From assembly GCA_036266155.1 (NCBI GenBank), contig DATANR010000132.1, forward strand, positions 1 through 39,551: 39,551 nucleotides of DNA. The letters run 5' to 3'. The translations under genes were made by a program, and so were the position numbers. This DNA is from SIAJ01 sp036266155 (GTDB lineage: Bacteria; Planctomycetota; Planctomycetia; Gemmatales; Gemmataceae). This document shows positions 27,333-36,100 of the stretch, in pieces. The notes beneath the pieces were generated by a model that saw nothing but the letters and a program-made list of their open reading frames with translations, searched no databases and had not been told where the DNA came from. Numbering within the stretch: position 1 is the first letter of the stretch; the number at the start of each line of letters is the position of its first letter.

Positions 27333-27434
27333 CCGGCCTGAAAGGCCGGCTCTGTCAGCCCAGGGCGGAGTCGGCGCAGCCGACGTAGCCCTGGGTACTA
27401 TGACGCCAGTAGACATCCGGCCCTGAAAGGGCCG
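27333..27434. repeat. Left REP array of the transposase unit
   Basis: There are three stems: CCGGCCT-GAA-AGGCCGG (27333-27349); CCCAGGGC (27359-27366) with GCCCTGGG (27388-27395) enclosing an inner GTCGGC-GCA-GCCGAC stem; and CGGCCCT-GAA-AGGGCCG (27418-27434). The GAA triloop is shared by the first and last. Confidence 0.75.
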
Positions 27435-27460
27435 TTCGCGTACCCAAACCACGGTGCTCC

Positions 27461-27913
27461 ATGTCCCAATCCTTGGCGAAGGTCTACCTGCATTCCATTT
27501 ACTCCACGAAAAATCTCGCATCCCTTTTGGTCGATGATTGGCGCGACGAACTCTTCCGCGTGACGGGTGGGACGGCAAACAACCTGGGTTGTCAATCACT
27601 CATCGTTGGGGGGATTGAAGACCACGTTCACATGCTGTTCCAACTTGGCCGGACGATTTCGATTGCCGAAGCAATCGGCAAGATCAAATCGACGTCTTCC
27701 GCGTGGATCAATCAGGAGCACCCAATGAAGCATCCATTTCATTGGCAAGCGGGCTATGCGGTTTTTTCGGTCAGTCAATCGAACGTGGAAGCAGTTCGCG
27801 AGTACATTCGCAAACAACGGGAGCATCACATGAAGCAATCTTTTCAGGACGAGGTTCGCGAATGGCTGCGACGGTATGAGATTGAATGGGATGAACGTTA
27901 CGTGTGGGATTGA
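27461..27913 (+). CDS. IS200-like/REP-associated tyrosine transposase (RAYT)
   Basis: The product has 150 residues, full length for a Y1 transposase domain (PF01797 type). It contains the HUH metal-binding motif His55-Val-His57 (GIEDHVHMLF) and the probable catalytic Tyr115 (AVREYIRKQREHH). These enzymes cut and rejoin single-stranded DNA at hairpins. With REP palindromes on both sides and no accessory TnpB gene, it is better called a REP-associated transposase than a classical IS200. The catalytic residues are intact, so it may be active. Confidence 0.92.
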   Translation: MSQSLAKVYLHSIYSTKNLASLLVDDWRDELFRVTGGTANNLGCQSLIVGGIEDHVHMLFQLGRTISIAEAIGKIKSTSSAWINQEHPMKHPFHWQAGYAVFSVSQSNVEAVREYIRKQREHHMKQSFQDEVREWLRRYEIEWDERYVWD

Positions 27914-27921
27914 GGCCCGAA

Positions 27922-28006
27922 CGGCCCTTTCAGGGCCGACATTCTTTGCTGATGCCGTCTTCCCAGGCCTGCGGCCTGGGCTGACAGAAACGGCCTTTCA
28001 GGCCGA
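27922..28006. repeat. Right REP array of the transposase unit
   Basis: CGGCCCT-TTC-AGGGCCG (27922-27938), CCCAGGCC-TGC-GGCCTGGG (27962-27980) and CGGCCT-TTC-AGGCCG (27991-28005). The order and sequence mirror the left array, although the middle stem differs from its left counterpart. Confidence 0.75.
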
Positions 28007-28112
28007 AGAGATCCTTTAGCGGCGCCGCCCTCCTCTGCGATCCCTTGCCCCCGATCGCCTGGCCGGTCAGGATGTGGAGATGTGTACCCAAGAGGTGCAG
28101 AAGGCGATAACG

Positions 28113-28469
28113 ATGCGATCTGCTCCCCTGCTTGTCGTTCTGTTGGCCCTCAACACACAGGCTGCGCCCCAAGTCAAGCCAAAGCCGCCGGACCCGTCGA
28201 TTGAGGCCGCAAGGATCGAGAAGTTGCGAGCCAAGTACGAAGCGATTCGCCACTCGCCCGACCCGGCAGACGTGGCCGCTTTTCGCTATCAGGAGAGAGG
28301 GCTTGCTATCCTGCTCGAGCGCTTAGATAAACTCGACCAGGAACCAGCCTCCGACCGCACCGCGCGGTTACGCAACATCGTCTTGGCAGAGATCGAATGG
28401 TCGCCCGTCTGGAAGGACTTGTATGACATCGCCCTACACGACGGCAATCGGAAGGCCGCCGAGAAGTGA
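28113..28469 (+). CDS. Small secreted protein of unknown function
   Basis: The product has 118 residues. The chosen ATG starts a signal peptide (MRSAPLLVVLLALNTQAAPQ); an ATG 13 codons upstream would add a charged leader and is less likely. The mature part is helical and charged (EAARIEKLRAKYEAIRHSPD, LRNIVLAEIEWSPVW). No family is recognised. It starts about 105 bases after the right REP array. The region after its stop holds hairpin element copy B. Confidence 0.65.
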   Translation: MRSAPLLVVLLALNTQAAPQVKPKPPDPSIEAARIEKLRAKYEAIRHSPDPADVAAFRYQERGLAILLERLDKLDQEPASDRTARLRNIVLAEIEWSPVWKDLYDIALHDGNRKAAEK

Positions 28470-28625
28470 CCAAGAGCTTGCGGTTCTGGTTGCAATTGAC
28501 CCAGTCCCCGATGTCGAGACGAACCGTTCCGAGCACCATTTCGAGGCTTCCTGGCGCTAGAATTTTGACTCTCTCATTTTCGATGCAAGCATTTTCTGGA
28601 TAAGAGAATATATCGGTTTTGGCGA

Positions 28626-28680
28626 GCAGAGATCGCCAACCCCCCATATGTGTTTGGCGATCTCTCTTGGCGATCTCTGC
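28626..28680 (+). repeat. Dispersed hairpin element, copy B
   Basis: GCAGAGATCGCCAA (28626-28639) can pair with either of two tandem arms: TTGGCGATCTCT (28654-28665) or TTGGCGATCTCTGC (28667-28680). The second pairing is perfect over 14 bp. It lies in the 319-base convergent gap between the small secreted protein and the Tyr-rich protein. The rest of that gap holds only the terminator at 28741-28776. Confidence 0.75.
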
Positions 28681-28740
28681 CCGATGTTGCTGATTTGATC
28701 GTCTGATTAATATCGCACAGCCATTATTGCGCGCGAAAAC

Positions 28741-28776
28741 GATCCCTGAAACAACGCGAAGGTTGCTTCAGGGGTC
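28741..28776 (-). terminator. Intrinsic terminator of the Tyr-rich protein gene
   Basis: On the minus strand GACCCCTGAAGCAAC pairs with GTTGTTTCAGGGATC (two G-T pairs, 6-base loop), then GTTTT follows. It starts 12 bases beyond the stop of the gene at 28789-29253. This is the most conventional intrinsic terminator in the window. Confidence 0.75.
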
Positions 28777-28788
28777 GCTGCAACGTGG

Positions 28789-29253
28789 TCACTCCTTCGG
28801 CAAATCCTTCGGCGGCAAGTCGGCGGGCGGGGCTTCCATCTTTTCACCGTCGCTCGTTCCGGGGATCGCCGGCATGGCGGCGGGTTTCGGGAAGGCGGAC
28901 GCCGGGATGTCGGCGAGCTTTTCCTTGCGGTCCTTCTCGGCGAGCAGCGAGTAGCCCTTGGGCTTGCCGTCTTCGCCGAATTCGAATCGGCCCCAGTACT
29001 GCCGGCTCACCGGGTTGTAGTAGTAGACGTAGCTCGGCTGGCTCGGGTAGTAGACGCAGTAGTGGTAGCTGTACGTCGTCGCGACCGGCGTCGGGTAGTA
29101 GTAGTACGTCCGGTAGTAGTACCGCGTGGTCGAGTAATACGACCAGCTCGAGTAATACTGCCGATAGCCGCCTGCTCGTGCGTCGCCGGGGAGCGCCGTC
29201 AGCGCTGCACCCACTGCCACCGCCAGCACCATCCGTTTGAAAATCGGTAACAT
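28789..29253 (-). CDS. Tyrosine-rich secreted protein
   Basis: The product has 154 residues with a signal peptide (MLPIFKRMVLAVAVGAALTA). Residues ~35-90 are extremely Tyr/Ser-rich (YRQYYSSWSYYSTTRYYYRT and YYYYPTPVATTYSYHYCVYY), about one Tyr in three. A short conserved-looking segment (YYYNPVSRQYWGRFEFGEDG, then GYSLLAEKDRKEKLAD) and a Pro/Lys-rich tail follow. Similar small proteins occur in planctomycete genomes without known function; an envelope or matrix role is a guess. The ATG at 29253 has AGAGGT about 7 bases upstream; the frame is open further, but that leader is not signal-like. It is divergent from the cytochrome operon. Confidence 0.82.
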   Translation of the reverse strand: MLPIFKRMVLAVAVGAALTALPGDARAGGYRQYYSSWSYYSTTRYYYRTYYYYPTPVATTYSYHYCVYYPSQPSYVYYYNPVSRQYWGRFEFGEDGKPKGYSLLAEKDRKEKLADIPASAFPKPAAMPAIPGTSDGEKMEAPPADLPPKDLPKE

Positions 29254-29390
29254 CGTCGCACCTCTTGAGGAATGGTTCGCGCCAGTCAACGCCGGCGTCG
29301 GCGATTGATACGGGCCGACGAACGCGAACCTAATACCGAGCGGACGAAATTGAGTTGAGTGATTGGCGCTCGAGGCGAATTGCTTTCCAT

Positions 29391-29420
29391 CCATTAGGTT
29401 CAGATCGGGGAGACCGTACC
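29391..29420 (+). promoter_or_regulatory. Bipartite promoter motif, copy 3
   Basis: CCATTAGGTT-N14-CGTACC, ending 46 bases before the cytochrome gene start, the same distance as copy 2. Only the two boxes are shared; the spacer is unrelated. Confidence 0.68.
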
Positions 29421-29466
29421 AATCGGCGAGTCGATCGCCCATTGGTCAACCAACCCCGGTCCCGCG

Positions 29467-31632
29467 ATGTGCCGTCTCAGCTTGTTCGCCACGCTGATCG
29501 TTGCTGGTGGGTCGGCGGTCGCCGGTGATGCGGATCTGGCGGCCCGAGTCAAGGAAGTGTTCCGCGCTCATTGCGTCGAGTGCCATGGGTTGGCCAAGGC
29601 CCGCGCCGGCGTCAACGTCCTCGATCGCGATGGATTGATCAAGAAGGAGAAGATGGTTCCGGGCAAGCCAGACGATTCAGTCCTCTTTCAACTCATCACG
29701 GCCACCGACGAGTCGGCCATGCCGCCGACGGGCCGGTCGCGGCTGACTACGGAGCAGGTCGAGGCGATCCGCAAGTGGATCGCGGCCGGCGCCCCGGCGT
29801 TCCCGGCCGACGCTCCGACGCCACCGGAACCTGCGACGGAAAAGGACAAGCCGCTCAAGGAAGTTGCCGGGGTGGACTACGTGCTCAAGAAGATTCTCGC
29901 CCATGTCCGGGCCGCGCCGGCGCACGATCGACCATTCTTGCGGTTCTTTTCGATCAACCACGTGCTCACCGCCGGGGCCACAGCCGAGCGCCTCGCGGAA
30001 CATCGAGCGGCGCTGATCAAAGCCATCAATCATCTGTCGCGGGAGCCCGGACTGGCTCAACCGAAATCGATCGATGCTCCGACCGACACCGTATTCGCCC
30101 TCGACGTCCGCGAGCTGGGTTGGCACCGCAAGCCGTTCAAGGCCAAGGTCGGCGACAAGGAGACCGCGAGCGACCTGACGGTGTTTGATCTGGCCCTGCT
30201 GGAATACCCGTATGCGATCGCCTACGCGGACTCGGAGACGTTCGACCGGCTGGCCGAGGAGTTCTTGAACCCGGCCAACCAGGTCCGGCCGATCGCGTAC
30301 CTGCGGGCCGATTGGTTCTGTAGCGTCGTCACGCAGCCGCCGCTGTACGAGGACTTTTTGCAACTGCCGTTCACGCTCGCCGAGCTGGAGAAGGACCTGG
30401 AAGTGGACGCCGAAGCCGACCTGGCCGCCGGAACAGCTCGGCGGGCCGGCATGACGGTATCCGGAGTGAGCCGAAATAACCGCGTGGTCGAACGGCACGC
30501 GGGTCGGACCGGGATGTACTGGAAGAGTTTTGACTTCCGGACCAGCAAGGGGCCGGAGAACATCCTCAAGGACCCGATCACGTTCCACCCCAGCGGCGGC
30601 GAGATGATCTTCCGATTGCCCAACGGATTGCAGGCGTACTACGTGGCCGACGGCAGCGGGCAGCGGCTGGACGCGGCCCCAACCGAGATCGTGACCGACA
30701 AGTTCGCGGCCGACAAGACCGTCCGCAATGGCCTGGCCTGCATCCGCTGCCACGATCAGGGGATCAAGGAGTTCGTCGATACCGTTCGCCCGTCCGTGGC
30801 AGCGCTGCCCGGCAGCCCCGGCTTCGATCGGCGTGCCGTGCTCGAACTGTACCCGCCACAAGAACGGCTCGACGCTTTGGTGAAGAGCGACCGGGCCGTG
30901 TTCCAAGCAGCGATGACGACCCTCCTCGGCCGGGCTCCAGCCCGCGAGCCGCTCGTGCCGGTGACGACCGGGTACTTGGACGACCCGCTCAGCGCCATCG
31001 CGGCGTCCGCGGAGTTGGGGCTCGTCGACGGGTCAAAGCTCGCCGACGTCCTGCGGACGCCGCAGTTTGCCGGGCTCGGACTGGCGCCGCTGGCGGCCGG
31101 CGGCGTGGTCCGCCGCGATGCCTGGGAAGACAACTACGACCAGGTGGTCCGTGCCCTTGGCCTCGGCACTCCATTCGTGGCGATCGACGGCGTTCTGCGG
31201 CGCGACCACGCAGCCGGTGCACTCGGCGCTGAGGTCGAGTTAAAGACGAACAAGCCGAACAACCTTTTCGAATCGGGCGACGAGTTGATGGTCAGTGTCG
31301 CCAACAAGTCCGCTAAGCCCATCCACATTGAACTGGTCGGTACGAGCAACCGCGGACGAAAGGTACTGCTCACGTCGAAGCCGGTCGTGATCAAGCCCGG
31401 CGAGACGTTCAAGCTGGACCCCATCGCCGTCAAGGCTGGGATCGGGCGGGAGCAGATCACCCTGTTCGCGAGCCCCGACCCGTTGCCGCCAGCCGAACTG
31501 CTGCGCGGCAACGGCGTGACCGACCGCGTGGTCCATCGGTTTTACAAACTGACGACCGAATCCGGCCGCATCCGGCTAGTCGCCGACGCCGCGGCCGTGG
31601 TCAAGAAGACGATCGACATCGAAACCCGCTGA
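29467..31632 (+). CDS. Planctomycete-type cytochrome c with DUF4384-like C-terminus
   Basis: The product has 721 residues with a signal peptide (MCRLSLFATLIVAGGSAVAG). Residues ~25-110 form a PSCyt1-type cytochrome domain with heme motif CVECH (36-40) and the MPPTGR axial-ligand region. A second CxxCH, CIRCH at 425-429, sits in a long middle region (SFDFRTSKGPENILKDPITF, NGLQAYYVADGSG) seen in planctomycete hybrid cytochromes. The last ~120 residues (SGDELMVSVANKSAKPIHIE onward) resemble DUF4384, as in the kinase at 18305. Periplasmic; electron transfer or heme-based sensing is likely. The 15-base gap to the next gene indicates an operon. Upstream is promoter motif copy 3. Confidence 0.9.
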   Translation: MCRLSLFATLIVAGGSAVAGDADLAARVKEVFRAHCVECHGLAKARAGVNVLDRDGLIKKEKMVPGKPDDSVLFQLITATDESAMPPTGRSRLTTEQVEAIRKWIAAGAPAFPADAPTPPEPATEKDKPLKEVAGVDYVLKKILAHVRAAPAHDRPFLRFFSINHVLTAGATAERLAEHRAALIKAINHLSREPGLAQPKSIDAPTDTVFALDVRELGWHRKPFKAKVGDKETASDLTVFDLALLEYPYAIAYADSETFDRLAEEFLNPANQVRPIAYLRADWFCSVVTQPPLYEDFLQLPFTLAELEKDLEVDAEADLAAGTARRAGMTVSGVSRNNRVVERHAGRTGMYWKSFDFRTSKGPENILKDPITFHPSGGEMIFRLPNGLQAYYVADGSGQRLDAAPTEIVTDKFAADKTVRNGLACIRCHDQGIKEFVDTVRPSVAALPGSPGFDRRAVLELYPPQERLDALVKSDRAVFQAAMTTLLGRAPAREPLVPVTTGYLDDPLSAIAASAELGLVDGSKLADVLRTPQFAGLGLAPLAAGGVVRRDAWEDNYDQVVRALGLGTPFVAIDGVLRRDHAAGALGAEVELKTNKPNNLFESGDELMVSVANKSAKPIHIELVGTSNRGRKVLLTSKPVVIKPGETFKLDPIAVKAGIGREQITLFASPDPLPPAELLRGNGVTDRVVHRFYKLTTESGRIRLVADAAAVVKKTIDIETR

Positions 31633-31647
31633 GCACTGGAGCCGATC

Positions 31648-33006
31648 ATGTTCCGCATCGCGTTCATCCTTACCGCCCTCGTTGGCGTCAGCACTTCGGC
31701 CCGTGGCGCCGACCTCGAAGGAGCCTTGCTGGACCGGGCGAAAGGCTTGGTCAAGCATTGTCAGCAGTCCGGGTACAGGACAATTGGCGTGCTCAAATTC
31801 CTGGGAGTCAAAGAAGGCGGCGATTTGTCCGACAACCTGGGGACGATCAACACGCTGCTCGCCCGGCGGCTGGAAATCGCCTTCGTATTGGCCAACGACC
31901 CCCGGAACCCGATCGGCGTGATTGATGAAGCCTCCACGGTCGCCGCGCGCACATCCGGAGCAAGCCACCGCACCCCCGAGGGTCGTCGGGCCTTGCTCGC
32001 GGCCCAATACAAGCTGGCCTGGGGCGACCCGCGGACGCGGGTGACTCCGGATGCGTTCTTGACCGGGCTGGTCGGCGTGAGCAAGGATTTGAAGACGCTG
32101 ACAATCAGTTTCCTCTACTTCGATCGGAAGACCAATGAACTTGAGGCCGTGCCCGGCATACCGGACGCGGTGGTCGCCAATCGACCGGCCGCGCTCGTCG
32201 AGCTTGGGGAGAGTTTTACTGTTCGCGGCGCGTTCGATGACGGCAAGGTTGAGACGAAAGCGAAAGCTAAGGGCAAGAACGATCCGCCGGCTGATCTACC
32301 GAAAGACAAGGACCCGGCGCAGGCCGCGTTGCAATCGGCGGTCGATGTTCGCGACCAGACGGCGACCAAGCATCCGGCCGAAGATCCGAACGCGCCGATC
32401 AAACTCACGGTGCTCTATGACGGCAAGCCAGTTAAGGTCGAGGTGCTTGGCGGCAAGGCGTTCATACCGGAGCCGGCGACCGGGCAGCGCGTCGAGTTTG
32501 TGATCGCCAAGGACGCCAAAGCCCAACGCTACGGTGTCGTGCTCAAGGTGAACGGGGAGAACACGCTCGACAAGCAGCGGCTGCCCGACGTCCGCTGCCG
32601 GAAATGGATCATGACCGACCCCGGCGAGTCGGTCACGATCCGCGGCTACCAACTTGGGACCGACCGCATCGAGACTTTTCGCGTGCTCTCGACGCCGGAG
32701 TCGAAGGCCCGCGAAGTCAACTACGGAGCCGACGTGGGGACGCTCACGTTGACCGTCTTCCCGGACGGCAAGACGCCTGCCCCGGACCTTGCCGACGATG
32801 CCGCCGAAAAGACTGCCGTCGCCGCAGCCGAACTGCCGGTCGAGCCGTCGAAGAGTTTCGACTCCTTGAAAGCAAAGCTTCTTGCAGATGCCAACCGCGG
32901 GCTGATCGTGGAAGGAACGCAGGTGGCAGGAAAGGTGCAGGTCGTGAAATTCACCCCGGCCGCAAGCCCGGTCATGACACTCACGGTGATCTACTACAAG
33001 AAGTGA
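31648..33006 (+). CDS. Secreted protein with FlgO/CsgG-like N-terminal domain
   Basis: The product has 452 residues with a signal peptide (MFRIAFILTALVGVSTSARG). The N-terminal ~170 residues (SGYRTIGVLKFLGVKEGG, NTLLARRLEIAFVLAND) resemble the FlgO/CsgG-like nucleotide-independent fold found in outer-membrane assembly lipoproteins. A Lys/Asp-rich linker follows (about 190-245). The C-terminal half has a beta-rich domain (RYGVVLKVNGENTL, CRKWIMTDPGESVTIRG) known to me from planctomycete envelope proteins, without a function. No lipobox is seen. It is co-transcribed with the cytochrome gene, so both probably act in the same envelope process. Confidence 0.85.
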   Translation: MFRIAFILTALVGVSTSARGADLEGALLDRAKGLVKHCQQSGYRTIGVLKFLGVKEGGDLSDNLGTINTLLARRLEIAFVLANDPRNPIGVIDEASTVAARTSGASHRTPEGRRALLAAQYKLAWGDPRTRVTPDAFLTGLVGVSKDLKTLTISFLYFDRKTNELEAVPGIPDAVVANRPAALVELGESFTVRGAFDDGKVETKAKAKGKNDPPADLPKDKDPAQAALQSAVDVRDQTATKHPAEDPNAPIKLTVLYDGKPVKVEVLGGKAFIPEPATGQRVEFVIAKDAKAQRYGVVLKVNGENTLDKQRLPDVRCRKWIMTDPGESVTIRGYQLGTDRIETFRVLSTPESKAREVNYGADVGTLTLTVFPDGKTPAPDLADDAAEKTAVAAAELPVEPSKSFDSLKAKLLADANRGLIVEGTQVAGKVQVVKFTPAASPVMTLTVIYYKK

Positions 33007-33088
33007 ACGGAGATCCGCCATCCGTCGGTTCTGACCGCCTTCCAGAAGTACAAGGATCTTGCGGACACCCCGCTTGCGGAACGAATTG

Positions 33089-33118
33089 CCGTTATGTTTC
33101 CGTCCCCATGCCCGTACT
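33089..33118 (+). promoter_or_regulatory. Bipartite promoter motif, copy 4 (degenerate)
   Basis: CCGTTATGTT-N14-CGTACT matches copies 1-3 at 8 of 10 and 5 of 6 positions with the same 14-base spacing. It ends 41 bases before the GTG of the second CHAT gene, similar to copies 2 and 3. Confidence 0.5.
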
Positions 33119-33159
33119 CTCGATGGACAAAATCCTCACCGCAACCCTGACGTGATGCC

Positions 33160-36100
33160 GTGAAACTGCTGCTCACACTCGCCTGCTTGGGCCTCGCCAT
33201 GGTCTGCCCGGCCGCCGCCCAGGCACCGAAGGACGCCTCACGCAACAAGCCCGAGGCCGATGACGCCGCCCGGCTGAAGGACCTGTGGAACCAGGCCCAC
33301 AAGCTCGCGAAGGAGGGGAAGCCGAAGGAGGCCCTCGTCGTCTGCGAGACGGCCCTGGGACTGGCGAAGGCCAAGCTCGGGGAGTCCCACAAGGATACCA
33401 TCGCGCTGACGCACCTCCTGGGTTACCTGTACCAGTCCGTGGGGCAATACGCGAAGGCGGAACCGCTGTACCGCCAGGCATTGGACTTTTACGAAGCGAA
33501 GCTCGGGGTCCACCCGGACACCGCGCTGGCCCTGAGTAATCTGGCCTGGCTCTACCGGGACACCGGCCGGTACACCAAGGCCGAACCGCTGTACCGCCGG
33601 GCCCTGGACATCTGCGAGGCGAAACTCGGCGGGGACCACCCGACCACGGCGCTCGCGCTGAACAACCTGGGCCTACTTTACCAGACCACGGGCCACTTCA
33701 CGAAGGCCGAGCCGCTGCTCGAGCGGGCACTGGCCGTCCGGGAGAAGAAGCTCGGACCGGACCACCCGGAAACCGCCCACGCCCTCGGCAACTTGGCCAA
33801 CCTGTACCAGGCGATGGGCCGGTACGCCAAGGCGGAGCCGCTGCACCAGCGGGCCGTCGAGATTAGCGAGGCGAAGCTCGGGGGAAAGCACCCCGACACA
33901 GCGCAGGCGATCGGCAACCTGGCGCTGCTGCATCAGTACATTGGCCACTATGCGAAGGCCGAGTCCCTGTACCGGCGGTCGCTGGCCATCTACGAGGCGA
34001 CGCTCGGCGGGGACCACCCGGACGCCGTTCAATTCGTCAACAACCTGGCCGTCCTGTACCAGTCCGCGGGCCAGTACACGAAGGCCGAGCCGCTGTTCGA
34101 CCGGGCCCTGGCCGCCCGGAAGGCGCGGCTCGGGGCGGACCACCCGGCGACCGCGCAATCTCTCGCCAACCTAGGCCACCTGTACCAGGTCACGGGCCGC
34201 CATGCGAAGGCGGAGCCGCTGTTCCGAAGGGCGCTGGCCATCTGCGAGGAGAAGCTCGGGGCGGATCACTCCCGGACGGCTCACGTCCTCAACAACCTCG
34301 CCGAGCTGTACCGGGAGACCGGGCAGTACGCCCGTGCCGAGCCGCTGGGTCGGCGGGCCGTGGCCATCGGCGAGGAGGCGCTCGGCAAGGATCACCCGGG
34401 CACCGCGTTCGCGCTCAACGACCTGGCTCTCCTGTACCAGGCGATGGGCGACTACACCGCGGCCGAGCCGCTGTTCGCCCGAGCCGTCGACATCTATCGC
34501 GCCCGGTGCGGGAAGGACCATCCGCAGACGGCCAAGGTGCTCGCCAATGCCGCCCGGTTGTCGGCCGCACAGGGCCGCACGGGGGACGCGATCCGGACTC
34601 TCGACCGCGCCCTCCGCGCCTACCGTCGGCACTCCGTCGAAGTCCTCCCCACCTTGTCAGACGGCGAACAATTGGAGTTCCTGAAGCGGGGTTTCGACCG
34701 CGATCTGAAGGCTGGGCTGGCCCTCGCCCTGGCAGGCGGGCTGGGCGAGGAGAACCGCCTGCGGGTGGCCGCCTGGTTGCTCAATGGGAAAGCGGTCGCG
34801 ACCGAGTCGATGGCCGAGAAGGTGATCCTCGCGCGGGACGCCGACTCGCCTGCGTCCCGCAAGGTCCTGGCCGAATTGGAGGATGTCCGCCAACGGCTCG
34901 CCGGGCTCGCCCTCAAGGCCGATGTCCCCGCCGACCCGACGCAGGTCGAGGCGCTGAAGGATCGGGAACGGCGGCTGGCCGCGTCCCTGGCCGCGTTCGA
35001 CACCCGCCCGCGCCGGGACGATCCGTGGTACGAATTGGATGAACTCCGTCAGCGGCTCCCGGCGGACGCCGCCTACGTCGACGTCGCTCGGCTTCCGGGG
35101 CACGACTTCAAGACCGGCAAGGACGGCCCGGACCGGTATGTGGCGTTCGTCAGCTTCCGGTCCGAGGAGACACAGGTCGCGGACCTCGGTTCGGCCGACC
35201 CAATCGACGCCGCCATGCGCGCTGTCCGGCGTGAGTTCGACGCCGCCGCGAAGACGATCCGCGACCAGGGCGAGCCGCAGGCCGAGCGGGACATCCGAGT
35301 CAAGCTCGCCGGTCTCGGCAAGCTGGTCCTCGACCCGCTCCGGCGGCATATCGATTCCAAGGCCAGGTGGATCATTTCTCCCGACTCGAACCTGTGGCTG
35401 ATCCCGTGGGCAGCGCTCCCCCTGGACCCCGGCGCCTACGCCGTGGAGCGGCACGACATCCGGTACGTTGTCAGCGGCCGTGACTTGCTCCTGGACCCCC
35501 TGAAACTCGACCGCAAGACGACCGCCCCGGTCATCGTCGCCGACCCGGACTTCGACCGCGGCCCGTCCGGGGCGATAACCCCGGCGTACCCGGACGCGCA
35601 GCGGGGGCTGTCAAAGGACTTCAAACTCGGGGCGGTCCGCCGCCTGCCCGGGACGGCGGCCGAGGCCGAGGCCATCCTTCCGCACCTGGAGAAGTTCGCC
35701 GGGGCGAAGCCGCGGGTACTCACTGACGCCGATGCTGGGACCGCAGCCGTCCGGCGCTTGAGGAGTCCGCGAGTCCTGGTGCTCAGTACGCACGGGTTCT
35801 TCCTGGAGGACGAACTCGCGACGCGGACCTCGAACCTCGGCCGCGCGGGCGGCGAGAACCCGCTCCTGCGGTGTGGCCTCCTCCTCGCCGGGTGCAATCG
35901 CGCGGAAGCGGCCGGGCCGGGGGCCGACACCGGCGTGCTGACTGGCCTGGAGGTGGTCGGCACCGACCTCCGCGGGACCGAACTGGTGGTGCTGAGCGCG
36001 TGCGAGACGGGGGTTGGGGAAGTGCGGTCCGGGGAAGGGGTGGCCGGGCTGCGGCAGGCGTTCCAGCTAGCCGGGGCGGAGGCCGTGGTCGCCACCCTGT

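Larger units (their letters stand above)
27333..28006 (+). mobile_element. RAYT unit: transposase gene between mirrored REP arrays
   Basis: The Y1 transposase gene is flanked by inverted copies of two kinds of short palindromes. Outer: CGGCCT-GAA-AGGCCG plus CTGTCAGCCCAGG on the left (27334-27364) mirrors CCTGGGCTGACAG plus CGGCCT-TTC-AGGCCG on the right (27976-28006). Inner: CGGCCCT-GAA-AGGGCCG (27418-27434) mirrors 27922-27938. This is the layout of REP-associated tyrosine transposases and their REP partners. I see no flanking target duplication, as expected for this group. Confidence 0.75.

Noticed and set aside
28626..28680. Possible mini CRISPR array (tandem TTGGCGATCTCT)
   Set aside because: The repeats are 12-14 bases with almost no spacer and one copy is inverted. 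No cas genes are present.
29677..30906. 409-codon minus-strand frame opposite the cytochrome gene
   Set aside because: Antisense shadow. The plus strand has the heme motifs and signal peptide.
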